A DNA stretch of 64,000 nucleotides, taken from assembly GCA_036172665.1 (NCBI GenBank), contig CM069872.1, positions 52,252,101-52,316,100 on the forward strand, given 5' to 3'. Positions 44,895 through 54,806 of the stretch are shown piece by piece. The stretch's first letter is position 1; each line of letters opens with the position of its first letter. The stretch comes from Prosopocoilus inquinatus (Eukaryota > Arthropoda > Insecta > Coleoptera > Lucanidae). The notes beneath the pieces are model-generated. The model was not told the origin of the DNA. It did no database searches and saw only the letters and a list, made by a program, of their open reading frames with translations. The position numbers and the translations under genes were made by a program.

Positions 44895-46124
44895 TTAACA
44901 CACCATTTGTTCTTCCATAACTTTCACGATCCATTCAGGCTGAAACTTGGAGATCAATTCTATTATCGAGTTAACCTGATAGCAAAGTGATTGTATTTGC
45001 TTGTCCCATTGCGGAAGCGTCTCTCGGGTTTCGAAATGAACTATCGAATCAATCTGGTCGATGTACCCGTTCATTCTGCCTTCGGTTATCATCTGGCTGG
45101 CAATCTTCTCTGCTTTGCTGGGATTGATCTCGAGCAGAGCGCCCAGCTCCTCGAATGTGATATTGTTGTAGAGCTTGCTCGCGGATAACAAATTGTGTTC
45201 GATGACGGCCCTATCGAGTATCGTAGAGCCGTCCACCGTGCTGGCCTTCTGATGCGGCTGTAAAAGCGCCTCGAATTCTTGAAGTTCACTGCGCCTGATA
45301 ATGCGATCCAAATACATTTTCTCCAGTATGGAGACGGCGGGTAACTGCTGGCATCTTTCGTCTTTAAAGAGCGTGGCCAACATACGTGAGCGTTGCTGCC
45401 CGGCCGACGCCAGGACCGTGCAGACCAATGCATTCCTTAAGGCGGTCATGCGCTCGTCTTCGTGAATTATATTTCTGTAGGACAGCTCATTGTAGCGTTG
45501 CGCAGCCTCGATGAACTTACGGCGATAATCCAAGACGCGTGCGTAACACACTTTGTAGTAAGTCTGCAGCTGTTCGTTCTTGGATTCGGCTTGCAAGAGC
45601 GAGGCCCGGTTAATGAAGGCCTCTGCTTGAAACGGGTCGTCATCTTCAAGGTACAGGCGTGCAATCTTTAAGTAGGTCTCCAGTTTATAATCGACCGTGT
45701 ACTGTTTCTGGCCGGTTTCCAAAGGTATGCCCACCAGTACCCCGGCGGCCTCCCTCCAATTCTCGTTTCTCTTGTAGATATCCGCCAGGTGCTGGCGTAT
45801 GTTGGCCACCTGCTCTTCGAACGAAATCACACGCGGCTGCACTTTGTCCAAGGTGTAATGCGAAACTGCCTTCGATATGTTGTCCGGTAGCTTGACCAGG
45901 TGCGTGCTTATATCAGTGAGTATTTGGCGTGAGATGACGAGGCTGACGTTCTCGTTGACGATGGCCTCGATGAAGACCTGCAGGCATTCGATCAGTTCTT
46001 TCTCGGGTCCGGACAGTATCGATTCCAAAATCGCACGGTATTTCTCCGCTTGGTCTTTGTGCGAGCCACCTGAGCTTATGATGTTGTAGAGTTGCTGGCG
46101 AATTAAATTTAATTTTGTAGACAT
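44895..46124 (-). CDS. CSN4: COP9 signalosome complex subunit 4
   Basis: A single uninterrupted exon of 409 residues (human CSN4 406). CSN4 is a PCI-domain subunit of the COP9 signalosome, the enzyme complex that removes NEDD8 from cullins and so controls cullin-RING ubiquitin ligases; CSN4 helps sense the cullin substrate. The first half is the alpha-helical repeat region ([50 protein letters not shown]). The second half is the PCI domain with its winged helix ([40 protein letters not shown]). Start MSTKLN fits the family. Absence of introns sets it apart from most neighbours. Confidence 0.98.
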   Translation of the reverse strand: MSTKLNLIRQQLYNIISSGGSHKDQAEKYRAILESILSGPEKELIECLQVFIEAIVNENVSLVISRQILTDISTHLVKLPDNISKAVSHYTLDKVQPRVISFEEQVANIRQHLADIYKRNENWREAAGVLVGIPLETGQKQYTVDYKLETYLKIARLYLEDDDPFQAEAFINRASLLQAESKNEQLQTYYKVCYARVLDYRRKFIEAAQRYNELSYRNIIHEDERMTALRNALVCTVLASAGQQRSRMLATLFKDERCQQLPAVSILEKMYLDRIIRRSELQEFEALLQPHQKASTVDGSTILDRAVIEHNLLSASKLYNNITFEELGALLEINPSKAEKIASQMITEGRMNGYIDQIDSIVHFETRETLPQWDKQIQSLCYQVNSIIELISKFQPEWIVKVMEEQMVC

Positions 46125-46859
46125 TGTTATTTATTACTTCTATTACTTATTTAAATTCCAAAGGAATTCGGCGACCGTAAAATCAGAAACGTCAAAGCAG
46201 TCAAAACAATTGCTGAGACCGAGATGGGGTTAGTTACCACTCTTGGAATAAGACAAAACCCTAGTAGGAGGAACATACGGCTCACATGTAGCGGTTGGCG
46301 ACAATGTGAAGCCACATTTCTTTTCTTGTTTGAATTAATTTATTATTAAAATATATTAATTCCTCTGTATTTTTATAATAAATAAGATATTAAAATGTGC
46401 TTGACGCACTAATTAAAAAAGAAAGTGTGATTCGCCAAAAATGGAACTCGGAAGAAATAACGTTGTGCAACCAACTCATTTCCGTCCAATTCAAATCAAA
46501 ACGATAATAAACGAAAAGTGTTTGCGAAGAACTAATAAATAGGTTTTAAGAGATGTTTTTCGGCAGGTGAAACTGCGTTTTTGAATTTTACGCGAGAGCT
46601 CGCACGTTTTACCACGTGGTACACGTGACGGTGTTCATGGAAGTCGAGCCGACGACGACTTTCAAGAAATCGAAATAACCCCAATTAGCGCAAGGACGAA
46701 ACGTAAGTGGGGCTGCGGGCTGAGTGCATAAAAGCTCGGGCGCAAAAACCGACGCGATTAAAACCACTTGTGCAATGCGAGGGCGGCGGCACGCGCGTCT
46801 CAACACTTCCTCGATAAAATTCGGCAGCTGAAGTTGAGTAATTTTTTTCTAGCAGTAAG
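46125..46859. promoter_or_regulatory. Divergent region, CSN4 / FAM162
   Basis: 735 bp between divergent start codons. AT-rich near CSN4 and CpG-richer in the 300 bp before the FAM162 ATG (46560-46820), which suggests the FAM162 promoter. No gene inside. Confidence 0.4.
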
Positions 46860-47584
46860 ATGGCTAATATCGTGCGATGTTTGATACCAAAGTCGAGGGC
46901 GTTCGTGCAGGGTCGAAGCGCTCGAAATTTCATGAGAACCGCGATTAGATTGGAATCAGAGCCTGCTAAAGTTAGCAGCGGTGCCGGGGGACACAGGGTG
47001 AACAACTTGGAGAGGAGATTTTTGGTTTGGACTGGAAAATTTAAGAGCGTCGATGAGGTTCCCCAAGTTGTTCCGTAAGTAATTTCCGATTTACCCATTG
47101 ACTTTCCCCAGATTATATCGTCGAAAATCAACTCGTAAATATAGTAAAATTGCAAAGAAAAAAAATATTTCGATTGCAAAATGTTTTGTAATAAAGTAAA
47201 CAACTGATACAACCAGCTGTTTTAGGGGTCAATAGTCCATGATTGTGATTTTAACCAAATTTTAACTGAACAATTTTGAAATTTTTGGACTTATTTTGCA
47301 AGTTTTAAATAAACTTTGACAGTTGTGAGGATGATCTTGCAGGGCATAGCAAAATTTAATTCTTTTTGTGTGAGGACAGTAGCGAAATGGTAGAGAAGGC
47401 GAGAAACAGGATACGCATTCGCCTGGCCAACATTATGATGGTGCTTACGCTGGTGGCGTGTCTCATAGTTTCTTTGGCGGGCAAGAGAGCTCACGAACGC
47501 GGAGAATCCATTCAACAGCAGAACTTGGAGTGGCACAGGAAAATCAAAGAAGACGCAGAGAAGGAGAAGGAAAAGCAGAATTAA
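46860..47584 (+). CDS. FAM162/UPF0389 family mitochondrial membrane protein
   Basis: Two exons (46860-47074 and 47380-47584) give 139 residues. Family members (FAM162A/HGTD-P in vertebrates, UPF0389 in insects) are small mitochondrial membrane proteins; the vertebrate one is linked to hypoxia-induced cell death. The N-terminus is basic and Ser/Arg-rich (CLIPKSRAFVQGRSARNFMR), as in mitochondrial presequences. The family block is NNLERRFLVWTGKFKSVDEV, then KARNRIRIRLANIMMVLTLV, a single transmembrane helix (about 84-103), then a charged coiled tail (GKRAHERGESIQQQN to the end). The acceptor used is the AG at 47378-47379; the earlier GAG at 47372-47374 would shift the frame. Confidence 0.93.
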
Positions 47585-48168
47585 AATCGAGTACGCGTCG
47601 TAATGAGTGTTGTACTCCAAAGCAGGAATGTTGTTGTATTTGTGATGCAAAAAAATTAGCAATAGCTTTAGAGATTCTCGGACAGATCAACGTTTTTAGT
47701 ATAAACTATCTCTACTCAATAACCCAGTAAGAATTATGTAATAAACAACACTTTTTGCCGTGCACCTAATATACTTATAAGTTCTATTTACAATAATTTG
47801 TTAAAATAATTAAATAATTTTACTTTATTACTGACTGAAATTATAAACTGCAATATGCACATTTATAAATGCAATATTATGCTTCTCGTTTATCATAATT
47901 AATTAGATAAAGTACACGTATTTATTTTTGTTATTTATGAGAAGCATGATTTGCATTTTTTTTTTATAATAATTTACTGATACGTCCATTTTATATTGTG
48001 CAAACCAACAACTTCTAGATACGTGTACAATAATAACTTAAATCAACAACCAACTAATATGTATTTGTATCGAATTTCAAAATATAATTATGTGTATAAA
48101 AATTAGTTTCCTTCACATCAGACTTCTAAGTGGCACTATTCCTCCGATCGGCGGGTGGTAACCGTGCA
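47585..48168. other. Convergent gap with a small inverted repeat
   Basis: 3' flanks of FAM162 (AATAAA at 47740-47745) and MIX23. An imperfect inverted repeat of about 27-bp arms (AAATGCAATATTATGCTTCT near 47867 and its complement near 47933-47960) is the only structure seen. Confidence 0.5.
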
Positions 48169-48742
48169 TCATTCGGTCCGTAGGTATTTCCTACATCTCT
48201 CGTTGAAAACCTGAGACGTTCTCTGTTTCACTAATTCCTCCACGCTCAACTCTACGCGCAACATCCTCAACTGCAATTCGCACAAAGTCAGTCAACCAAA
48301 CGTCAGTTTTCGTTCTAAAACTGATTACCTTTGTTTGTTCTGCCCGAAGCTCTTTGGACAGCTGCACGTCGTTCGACGAGCCCCCCTCCCTTTGATCCCT
48401 GAGTTTCTTGACTCGGTCCGCTGTGATCGTTATGCAATTCTTAATAGCGGATTCCCTTTTCTTGTTGCCGCCTTCGATTTGCTCGTACAATTCCTTGCAG
48501 GCCTTCGCCGCGTCCGGATGGAAGGAGTCTGTTGGTATTACTGTGTTCAGTGTGTTTATTATGATGTCGTCCGTTCTTCGCATGTTTTTCAGGGCGTCCT
48601 GAAAAGAGGTTATGCCATTTAAAAAAAAAAAATTAAAGAACGAGGGCGCTAATTCGTGAATTAAAAAATAAAATAAAACAAGAAAATCGCGTCGTACTTG
48701 AAAGTCACTGAAATCTCCGCACTCCATAATAATTCCCGGCAT
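48169..48742 (-). CDS. MIX23: MIX23 (CCDC58) mitochondrial intermembrane-space protein
   Basis: Three exons (48742-48698, 48598-48329, 48270-48169), each a whole number of codons, give 138 residues (human 144). MIX23 is a small coiled-coil protein of the mitochondrial intermembrane space with conserved twin-cysteine-like positions, linked to protein import. Blocks seen are CGDFSDFQDALKNMRRTDD, INTLNTVIPTDSF, AKACKELYEQI, AIKNCITITADRVKKLRDQR, LSKELRAEQTKLRMLRVELS, VEELVKQRTSQVFNERCRKY. Conserved cysteines at CGDF, ACKEL, KNC and ERC are all present. All introns are phase 0. Confidence 0.94.
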
Positions 48743-49956
48743 GATATTATTTTAAGTGTTGAGGTTATAAAATAAATAACCTCTTGTGCGGAACGTTCTC
48801 CTAGGGATTTTATTTGCGGAGCGATCACTGTGGGCGATTGTGTTGCCAACTCTGTGCAAGCTGTAGATTAGGAAAATGGGCGGTCCTAAAGCTGGCGCGA
48901 AATTTGAAACGGAGTCTATTGGACTGTAAAAATGCATGGCTTACGTCAAACAAAATACTCACCCTACATAGAGTTCTTGTGAAAACTTTTGCTTATAACT
49001 GAAACTTACGGTTAAAAACTTCAATAAAATTATATCAGTTGGGCTTATTTTACGTAAATAGTTAATTTATTTGTTATTAAATATTTGTACAAAATGTATG
49101 TCTGAGCTAAGTACAGTCGCCTGTCAACCACGCTAACAAACATAACTTAAGGGAATAAAATTAAAATATTTGGTTGAAAATGTCTGTGAGAAAGCATGTA
49201 ATGAATTTGTATTAGTATATTTCAAGAAATATATAACATACTAACTTATAGAAGTGTGAGTTCTCGTCGTCTGAATATTTTTCAATGTTAGGTTATGTTT
49301 AGGTTAACCCCGGCGTTATAGCAGAAATAATTTACGACATACGTCCGACTTATTAGAGAAAGATACTAAATGTCTCGGCTTCGCCTTCTGTGACGTTTAC
49401 TTTTTTCGTTCGTATTAAAATATTTCTTCCAACTACAAAAAAGTCAAAAAACGAAACAAAATGCGTAATTATAATTGCTCGGATAAATTTGGGAGATGTG
49501 CCATGACGGTTTTCATTTTTAGGGTGACCTTGAATTTCGTTTAAAATTGACCATGTCGAAAGTCGTCGCAAAATCGCGTCATTCAACGAGGAAATTAGAA
49601 ATATAAAATCACGCGATGGCTGATAACGAGCGTTAGTTTAACGAAGGGCCCTATAATCAGGGTTGCCAGATTCGGCGAATTTCCACCATTTGGGTTGCAT
49701 TTTATTAGACATACTTGGCTTGGCGTCTGGCGCTTGATTTGGGCTACTTTTGCTGTCTACACATAACGACAAAAAAAGATGTATATACAATACGATAAAT
49801 AATGACTGTCCATGTCAATGGACACGTTTAATTTAATTTATAATGTACAGGCCACAGAATTTTTTTCAGAGTTGGCTGTGAATGAAAGAGACACACATAG
49901 CAGTCATGTCTGATATTAATTTTTACGTGGTTTATTTTTGAATAAACAATGAGCGC

Positions 49957-50067
49957 GTTCAGCGGATGCGTTGCTTACTCAGCGGTCGTTTGTGATTGGC
50001 TATTACCTTCATGTGAGCCAATCACAATCGATTGCTAAGTAAGCAACTCAGCCGCTGAACGCGCCCA
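49957..50067. mobile_element. Inverted-repeat element with GCGCGTTCAGCGG ends
   Basis: Left AGCGCGTTCAGCGGATGCGT then TGCTTACTCAGC; right GCTAAGTAAGCAACTCAGCC then GCTGAACGCGCC. Interior GATTGGCT...AGCCAATC also pairs, so nearly the whole element folds back. Flanks ACAATG and CAATGA hint at a short target duplication. Confidence 0.7.
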
Positions 50068-50192
50068 ATGACTTTTGTGTTTTATGAGCTTCAAAAATGT
50101 ATCTAAGAAATGGAAGAAAAATAAACGGCGGCGAATGTGTTTATAATGTAAGAAATGTCATTACAAGAGAGTTCAAATGAAATAGATTTAAG

Positions 50193-50389
50193 TAGAAAGT
50201 TTTTTTAATCTCAAACCGGACAGAAAAATGAAGGGAAACACACTCAACGTTTCGCTATAGATTTATAGCTTCGTCAGGACGAAGCTATAAATCTATAGCG
50301 AAACGTTGAGTGTGTTTCCCTTCATTTTTCTGTCCGGTTTGAGATTAAAAAAACTTTCTACTTACTATTTTCATCGGACAAGAACAAAC
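50193..50389. mobile_element. Palindromic foldback element with 21-bp flanking duplication
   Basis: The palindrome 50189-50275 / 50278-50364 has 87-bp arms with no mismatch and a 2-base centre. It is flanked by TTCAAATGAAATAGATTTAA(G) at 50172-50192 and TTCAATTGAAATAGATTTAA(G) at 50390-50410, a 21-bp duplication with one difference. A 25-nt non-palindromic tail (TATTTTCATCGGACAAGAAC plus AAAC) lies on the right. A rearranged relative is at 11895-12112. No coding capacity. The minus strand contains a hammerhead-like core (see findings). Confidence 0.9.
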
Positions 50390-50982
50390 TTCAATTGAAA
50401 TAGATTTAAGAAGAAATTTCAATACTACTACGACATACGTGATTTTTCTCACAGCCAACTCTGAAAAAAGAATCTGTGGCTCACACATTATAAGAAAGTA
50501 GATTGTGTTTACTGACGTAGAGCGAAGCGGCAGTGATTCGTTTATTTTTAACGGCTTTCTTAAATGCAAGAAAGCAGCATAAAATCTGCGGTTTTAAAAT
50601 CGTGCGATCAATAACAATACTTGGTTGAAATTTATTTAAGAAATGGAAGAAAAATAAACGGCGAATGTGTTTATAACGTAAGAACTGCCATTAAAAGAGA
50701 TTTTAAATGAGACGGGTTAAAGAAGTTTCAATATTACTACGACATACGTGATTTTTCTCACAGCCAACTCCGAAAAGAAATTCTGTTGGTCACACGTTAC
50801 ATAGGTATTATATATATATTTTTGTTTTTCATACATTTCATGTTCCTTCTTTTTTTTTTGTTTTTTCTTTTTGATTGGTTTTCATCAGAAGACTTGATCT
50901 TTGTTCATTTTAGTCCGTCAATCTTCTTTTGTTCTTTATGCGTTCATAAAAGGTATTTTTCTTTAGTCTTATTCTTTCTTAC

Positions 50983-51089
50983 GGCGTTTTCGACTGACTG
51001 CTCTGGGCTACCATCAGAGTATCTCCGTCTTGTTTTAACCTCACGTACGAACAGAGGATGGATATACTCTTGGAGCAGTCGAAAACGCC
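50983..51089. mobile_element. MITE-like inverted repeat, family G copy 2
   Basis: Left GGCGTTTTCGACTGACTGCT then AGAGTATCTCCGTC; right GGATATACTCTTGGAGCAGT then CGAAAACGCC. Shares both the end sequence and the AGAGTATCTCC interior with 19804-19924. Confidence 0.68.
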
Positions 51090-51742
51090 ATTAAAGAATT
51101 GATTTCTCGTCTTAAAATTAAAAAACAAATTAGCTTAATTTTTCTGTAATTCGGAATTATTAACTTTTTCATTTTGATTGCTGTTAGGTATAACTGCCAT
51201 TGTAAAAAAGAGTAAGCCAAACGGCAGGAACGAAACGGTTTTCAAAAGTGGCAAAAAATTGTCACGGTTGGCAGTACTACGCGTGCTTGTACTGATGGTA
51301 TCATTCTTATCTACGGTTGGTATTGTCCTCCGACTGTTTCGAACGAACTTCACGCGGTAGAAAGACGAGGAGGTAATGGTTTGTTAAAAGTACTCCTCGA
51401 AAAACCCGTCTTTGTGATCCGTAACCAACAAACTAAGCGAAAGTAAGTTGCCCCATGCGATCCGGTGTATCCGCGCGACGTATTTTCGTTTTCGAACTAA
51501 CCTGCGAGTAGGTGCCCGCCTGTCAAACTTGCGCTTGACGTTGTCAATGGTAAAAGTGAATATTACCTGCGCGTATTATTAACTTTAATGTCAATTAAGC
51601 ACGTTCTTTAACTCTTAAAAAATTATTGGCGCCCCCCGCAAAATTATTTGAGTTGAATTATTTTAACATAACAAAAAGCCAGTAAGTATTCTCTTCGGTT
51701 TGGTTGATGCGTCGAGTGCCATCGGGTGAGTTTATGTTTTAG

Positions 51743-53979
51743 ATGTCCGGTTCAGCTCACAAGCACCGCTATAAAAATTCAGCCCTCGATTCCGTCGAGC
51801 TGAGAAGGCGAAGGGAAGAGGAGGGCTTACAGTTGCGGAAGCAGAAACGAGAGCAGCAGTTGTATAAAAGGAGGAATGTCAACGTCGCGTTGCTGCCGGA
51901 CGATTCGGATCCATTGCAGGTATCGCATGTCGCGAAGGCGGACGCCGAAGGCCCGCTTTATAGGTGTGTTCAATTCTTGCAGTTAGAAGGCGATGTGTTA
52001 CCGCAGACTTCTCCGTTTATTTCGGCCGCCATGGTTCAAGCTTTGTACAGTCCGAACGTTGAGGAACAGTTAAGCGCCACCCAAAAATTTAGGAAAGTTT
52101 TAAGTAGGGAACCTAATCCTCCCATCGATGAAGTTATACAAACCGGAATTGTACCTAGATTTGTTGAGTTTTTACAAAATACAACAAATTATACATTACA
52201 AGTAAGTAAAAGTAAGCAATGTGTTTGTACTGTAAGAAAAACGTAAATAATCCACTTGGGGGCTTTAAAGAAAAGGAAGAAAACTGCAAGGACATAATTT
52301 TTATATAACTTCCTCCATTATTTCGGAATTGGATTGGTAAAAATATGTTATTATTATTATTAAGTGTGAAGAGAAATGATTTCGTTCATAGTTTTAAAAT
52401 CCTTCCAGGTGGATCGTGATTAAAAATAACGAAAACGAATTCCAATAAGAATTATTTACCTTTGGCCTTTAATTTCTTTATAATTTTTTTTTTTAATCAT
52501 GAAATATTCGTCTGATCTAAACAATTGTTACGAATGTTCTAGTTTGAAGCTGCGTGGGCTTTAACAAATATTGCGTCCGGCACTTCCCAGCAGACGCGCA
52601 TGGTGATCCAAGAGGGTGCCGTTCCTATTTTTATATCGCTGCTCGGAAGCAAATACGACGACGTTCAAGAACAAGCCGTTTGGGCCTTAGGCAACATCGC
52701 CGGCGATTCACCCGAATGCCGGGATCACGTCATCGATTCCGGAATTCTAGTACCCCTTTTACAGTACGTAAATCCCATGACATGTTTACTTTAATCAGTA
52801 AGTTTGCGTTCGTTAGGTTATTGGGGAAATCGAATCGCTTGACCATAACCAGAAACGCGGTTTGGGCTCTCTCGAACATCTGCAGGGGCAAAAATCCCCC
52901 GCCAGAGTTTTCCAAAGTCTCACCTGCCTTGCCTGTGTTATCTCGACTGTTGTTTCACACCGACCCCGACGTCCTCTCGGATGCCTGCTGGGCGCTCAGT
53001 TATCTGTCCGATGGGCCTAATGACAAGATTCAGGTGAGAGAGTGATTCAGCTTCGAATCGTGCTTTAATTAACACGTGGGACTTTTCAGGCTGTCATAGA
53101 TGCAGGAGTGTGTAGAAGATTAGTGGAGTTGCTGATGCATCAACAACCGAATGTGGTGTCGGCGGCTTTAAGGGCCGTCGGCAACATTGTAACCGGCGAT
53201 GACATACAAACCCAAGTGATACTCAACTGTGGTGCATTACCTTGCTTACATCATTTACTTAGTTCGGTTAAGGAAACCGTGAGGAAAGAGGCGTGTTGGA
53301 CCCTCAGCAATATCACCGCCGGAAATAGACAGCAAATACAGGTGGCCCCATTAAAATAAACGCCGTGTTCTATGACGAACGTTTGTGTGAATTGCAGGCG
53401 GTGCTGGACGCTAACATCTTCCCCATCCTCATCGAGTTAATGAGCAAGGCCGAGTTTAAAACGAGGAAAGAAGCCGCGTGGGCCATTACGAACGCTACGA
53501 GCGGGGGGACCCCGGATCAAATTAGATACCTCGTCGACCAGGGGGCGATCGGGCCTTTGTGCGATCTGTTGACCGTCATGGATATAAAAATCGTCCAGGT
53601 CGCTCTTAATGGCTTGGAGAACATTTTGAGGTTAGGTGATCAGGATGCGAAAAATCATTCTGGCACGAATAGGTATGCGGTTTTAGTCGAAGAATGTTAC
53701 GGTAAGTGTTTTTTTTTTTTTTTTTTGGAGGGGGCGGAGGGGTTTAAAAACGTTCGGTGAGTGTGATTAGCCCCCCCTTTGGTTTTAGGACTAGACAAAA
53801 TTGAATTTTTACAATCTCACGAAAACATGGAAATTTATCAGAAGGCGTTCGACATCATCGAACATTATTTCGGGACGGAGGAAGAAGATGCACGCGTGGC
53901 CCCTTCGGTTGATGTCGAACAGCAACAGTATAATTTCAGTGCGGACCAGTCGGTGCCCATGGGGGGGTTCCAATTCTAA
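51743..53979 (+). CDS. Importin subunit alpha, KPNA1/5/6 type
   Basis: Six exons (51743-52201, 52543-52763, 52817-53033, 53090-53341, 53398-53701, 53789-53979) give 547 residues. It is the adaptor that binds nuclear localisation signals and hands cargo to importin beta. The N-terminus holds the importin-beta-binding domain: [20 protein letters not shown] then [16 protein letters not shown]. Next come the ARM repeats with the NLS-groove Trp/Asn pairs ([99 protein letters not shown]), and the acidic C-terminal tail ending MGGFQF. The [17 protein letters not shown] signature and [12 protein letters not shown] place it with KPNA1/5/6 (Drosophila Kap-alpha1), not KPNA3/4 or KPNA2. Confidence 0.97.
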
Positions 53980-54806
53980 AAAAAAAAAACAGAAAAAACA
54001 ATTTACACACACACTAATTTATCAATTAACTTAACGATTAAGTGCCCGCATATAACATTATAAATAATTGTATATTTAATTTGCTATCACAGGTACAGAA
54101 TGTGTTGACGGAAGTTAGTCATTACGCATAAAAATGAGTATACTGATTACTTTTTCTTGGTTATCAAACACGTGTTCGACAGAAACTTAATATTATTATT
54201 AACGAAAGGAAATTCAAATTGTGATTCGACTTCCCAGTTTCGTACGACTGTGAATTTTATGCTTGTATACATTTTTTTTTTTTTTTAATTAAGACCAATC
54301 TTTAAAAATTAAATTTAATAGGGGAGAACAGTTTATAATCAAAAAAGTACTCAGTAATGTTTCATCGATCGTGTCGCGTCTTGTATTATCGTTTTTTTAA
54401 TCACGCAATATACAAGAAGCGACTCAATTAATTGTTTATGTTTTTTTTCGTGGTGTACATTTGTTTTTTTCTTTCTTAAAAAAAAAATAAATTATATAAA
54501 TTGGCTACTTAGAGAAAACGAAAAGGCACTCTTGTATACACGTGTAAAATTCAAGCTTTAAAATATTTGTTTATAGTTTGTACTATACATAAAAAAAAAA
54601 GTTGTTTAAGTAACGAGCGTTTCTCTCACCACTTCTTTTCTAATATTTACATTTTATTCTTCGTAAAGTATTTACAGTATGTGTGCCTAAAATATAGCAA
54701 TTTAATTCTTCAACACGACAAACAAATCATCACGCTGTCGTTCCTCGCCCCTCTTCTCTTCGATAACGAAATTGATGGATGTTTTCTTCCGACCACCACC
54801 GCGTAC
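53980..54806. other. Convergent 3' flanks of importin alpha and LTN1
   Basis: AT-rich, with T and A runs; probably 3' UTRs of both genes. No other gene seen. Confidence 0.5.

Larger units (their letters stand above)
48743..51742. other. 3-kb repeat-rich intergenic region; no gene
   Basis: No gene recognised. It carries a hAT-like inverted repeat (about 49957-50067), the large palindromic element (50193-50389) inside one copy of a dispersed repeat, that repeat's second copy (about 50638-50800), and a family-G MITE (50983-51089). The last 200 bp lead into the importin alpha gene. Confidence 0.55.

Noticed and set aside
51743..53979. KPNA3/4-type importin alpha
   Set aside because: The [17 protein letters not shown] and [12 protein letters not shown] signatures belong to the KPNA1/5/6 group.
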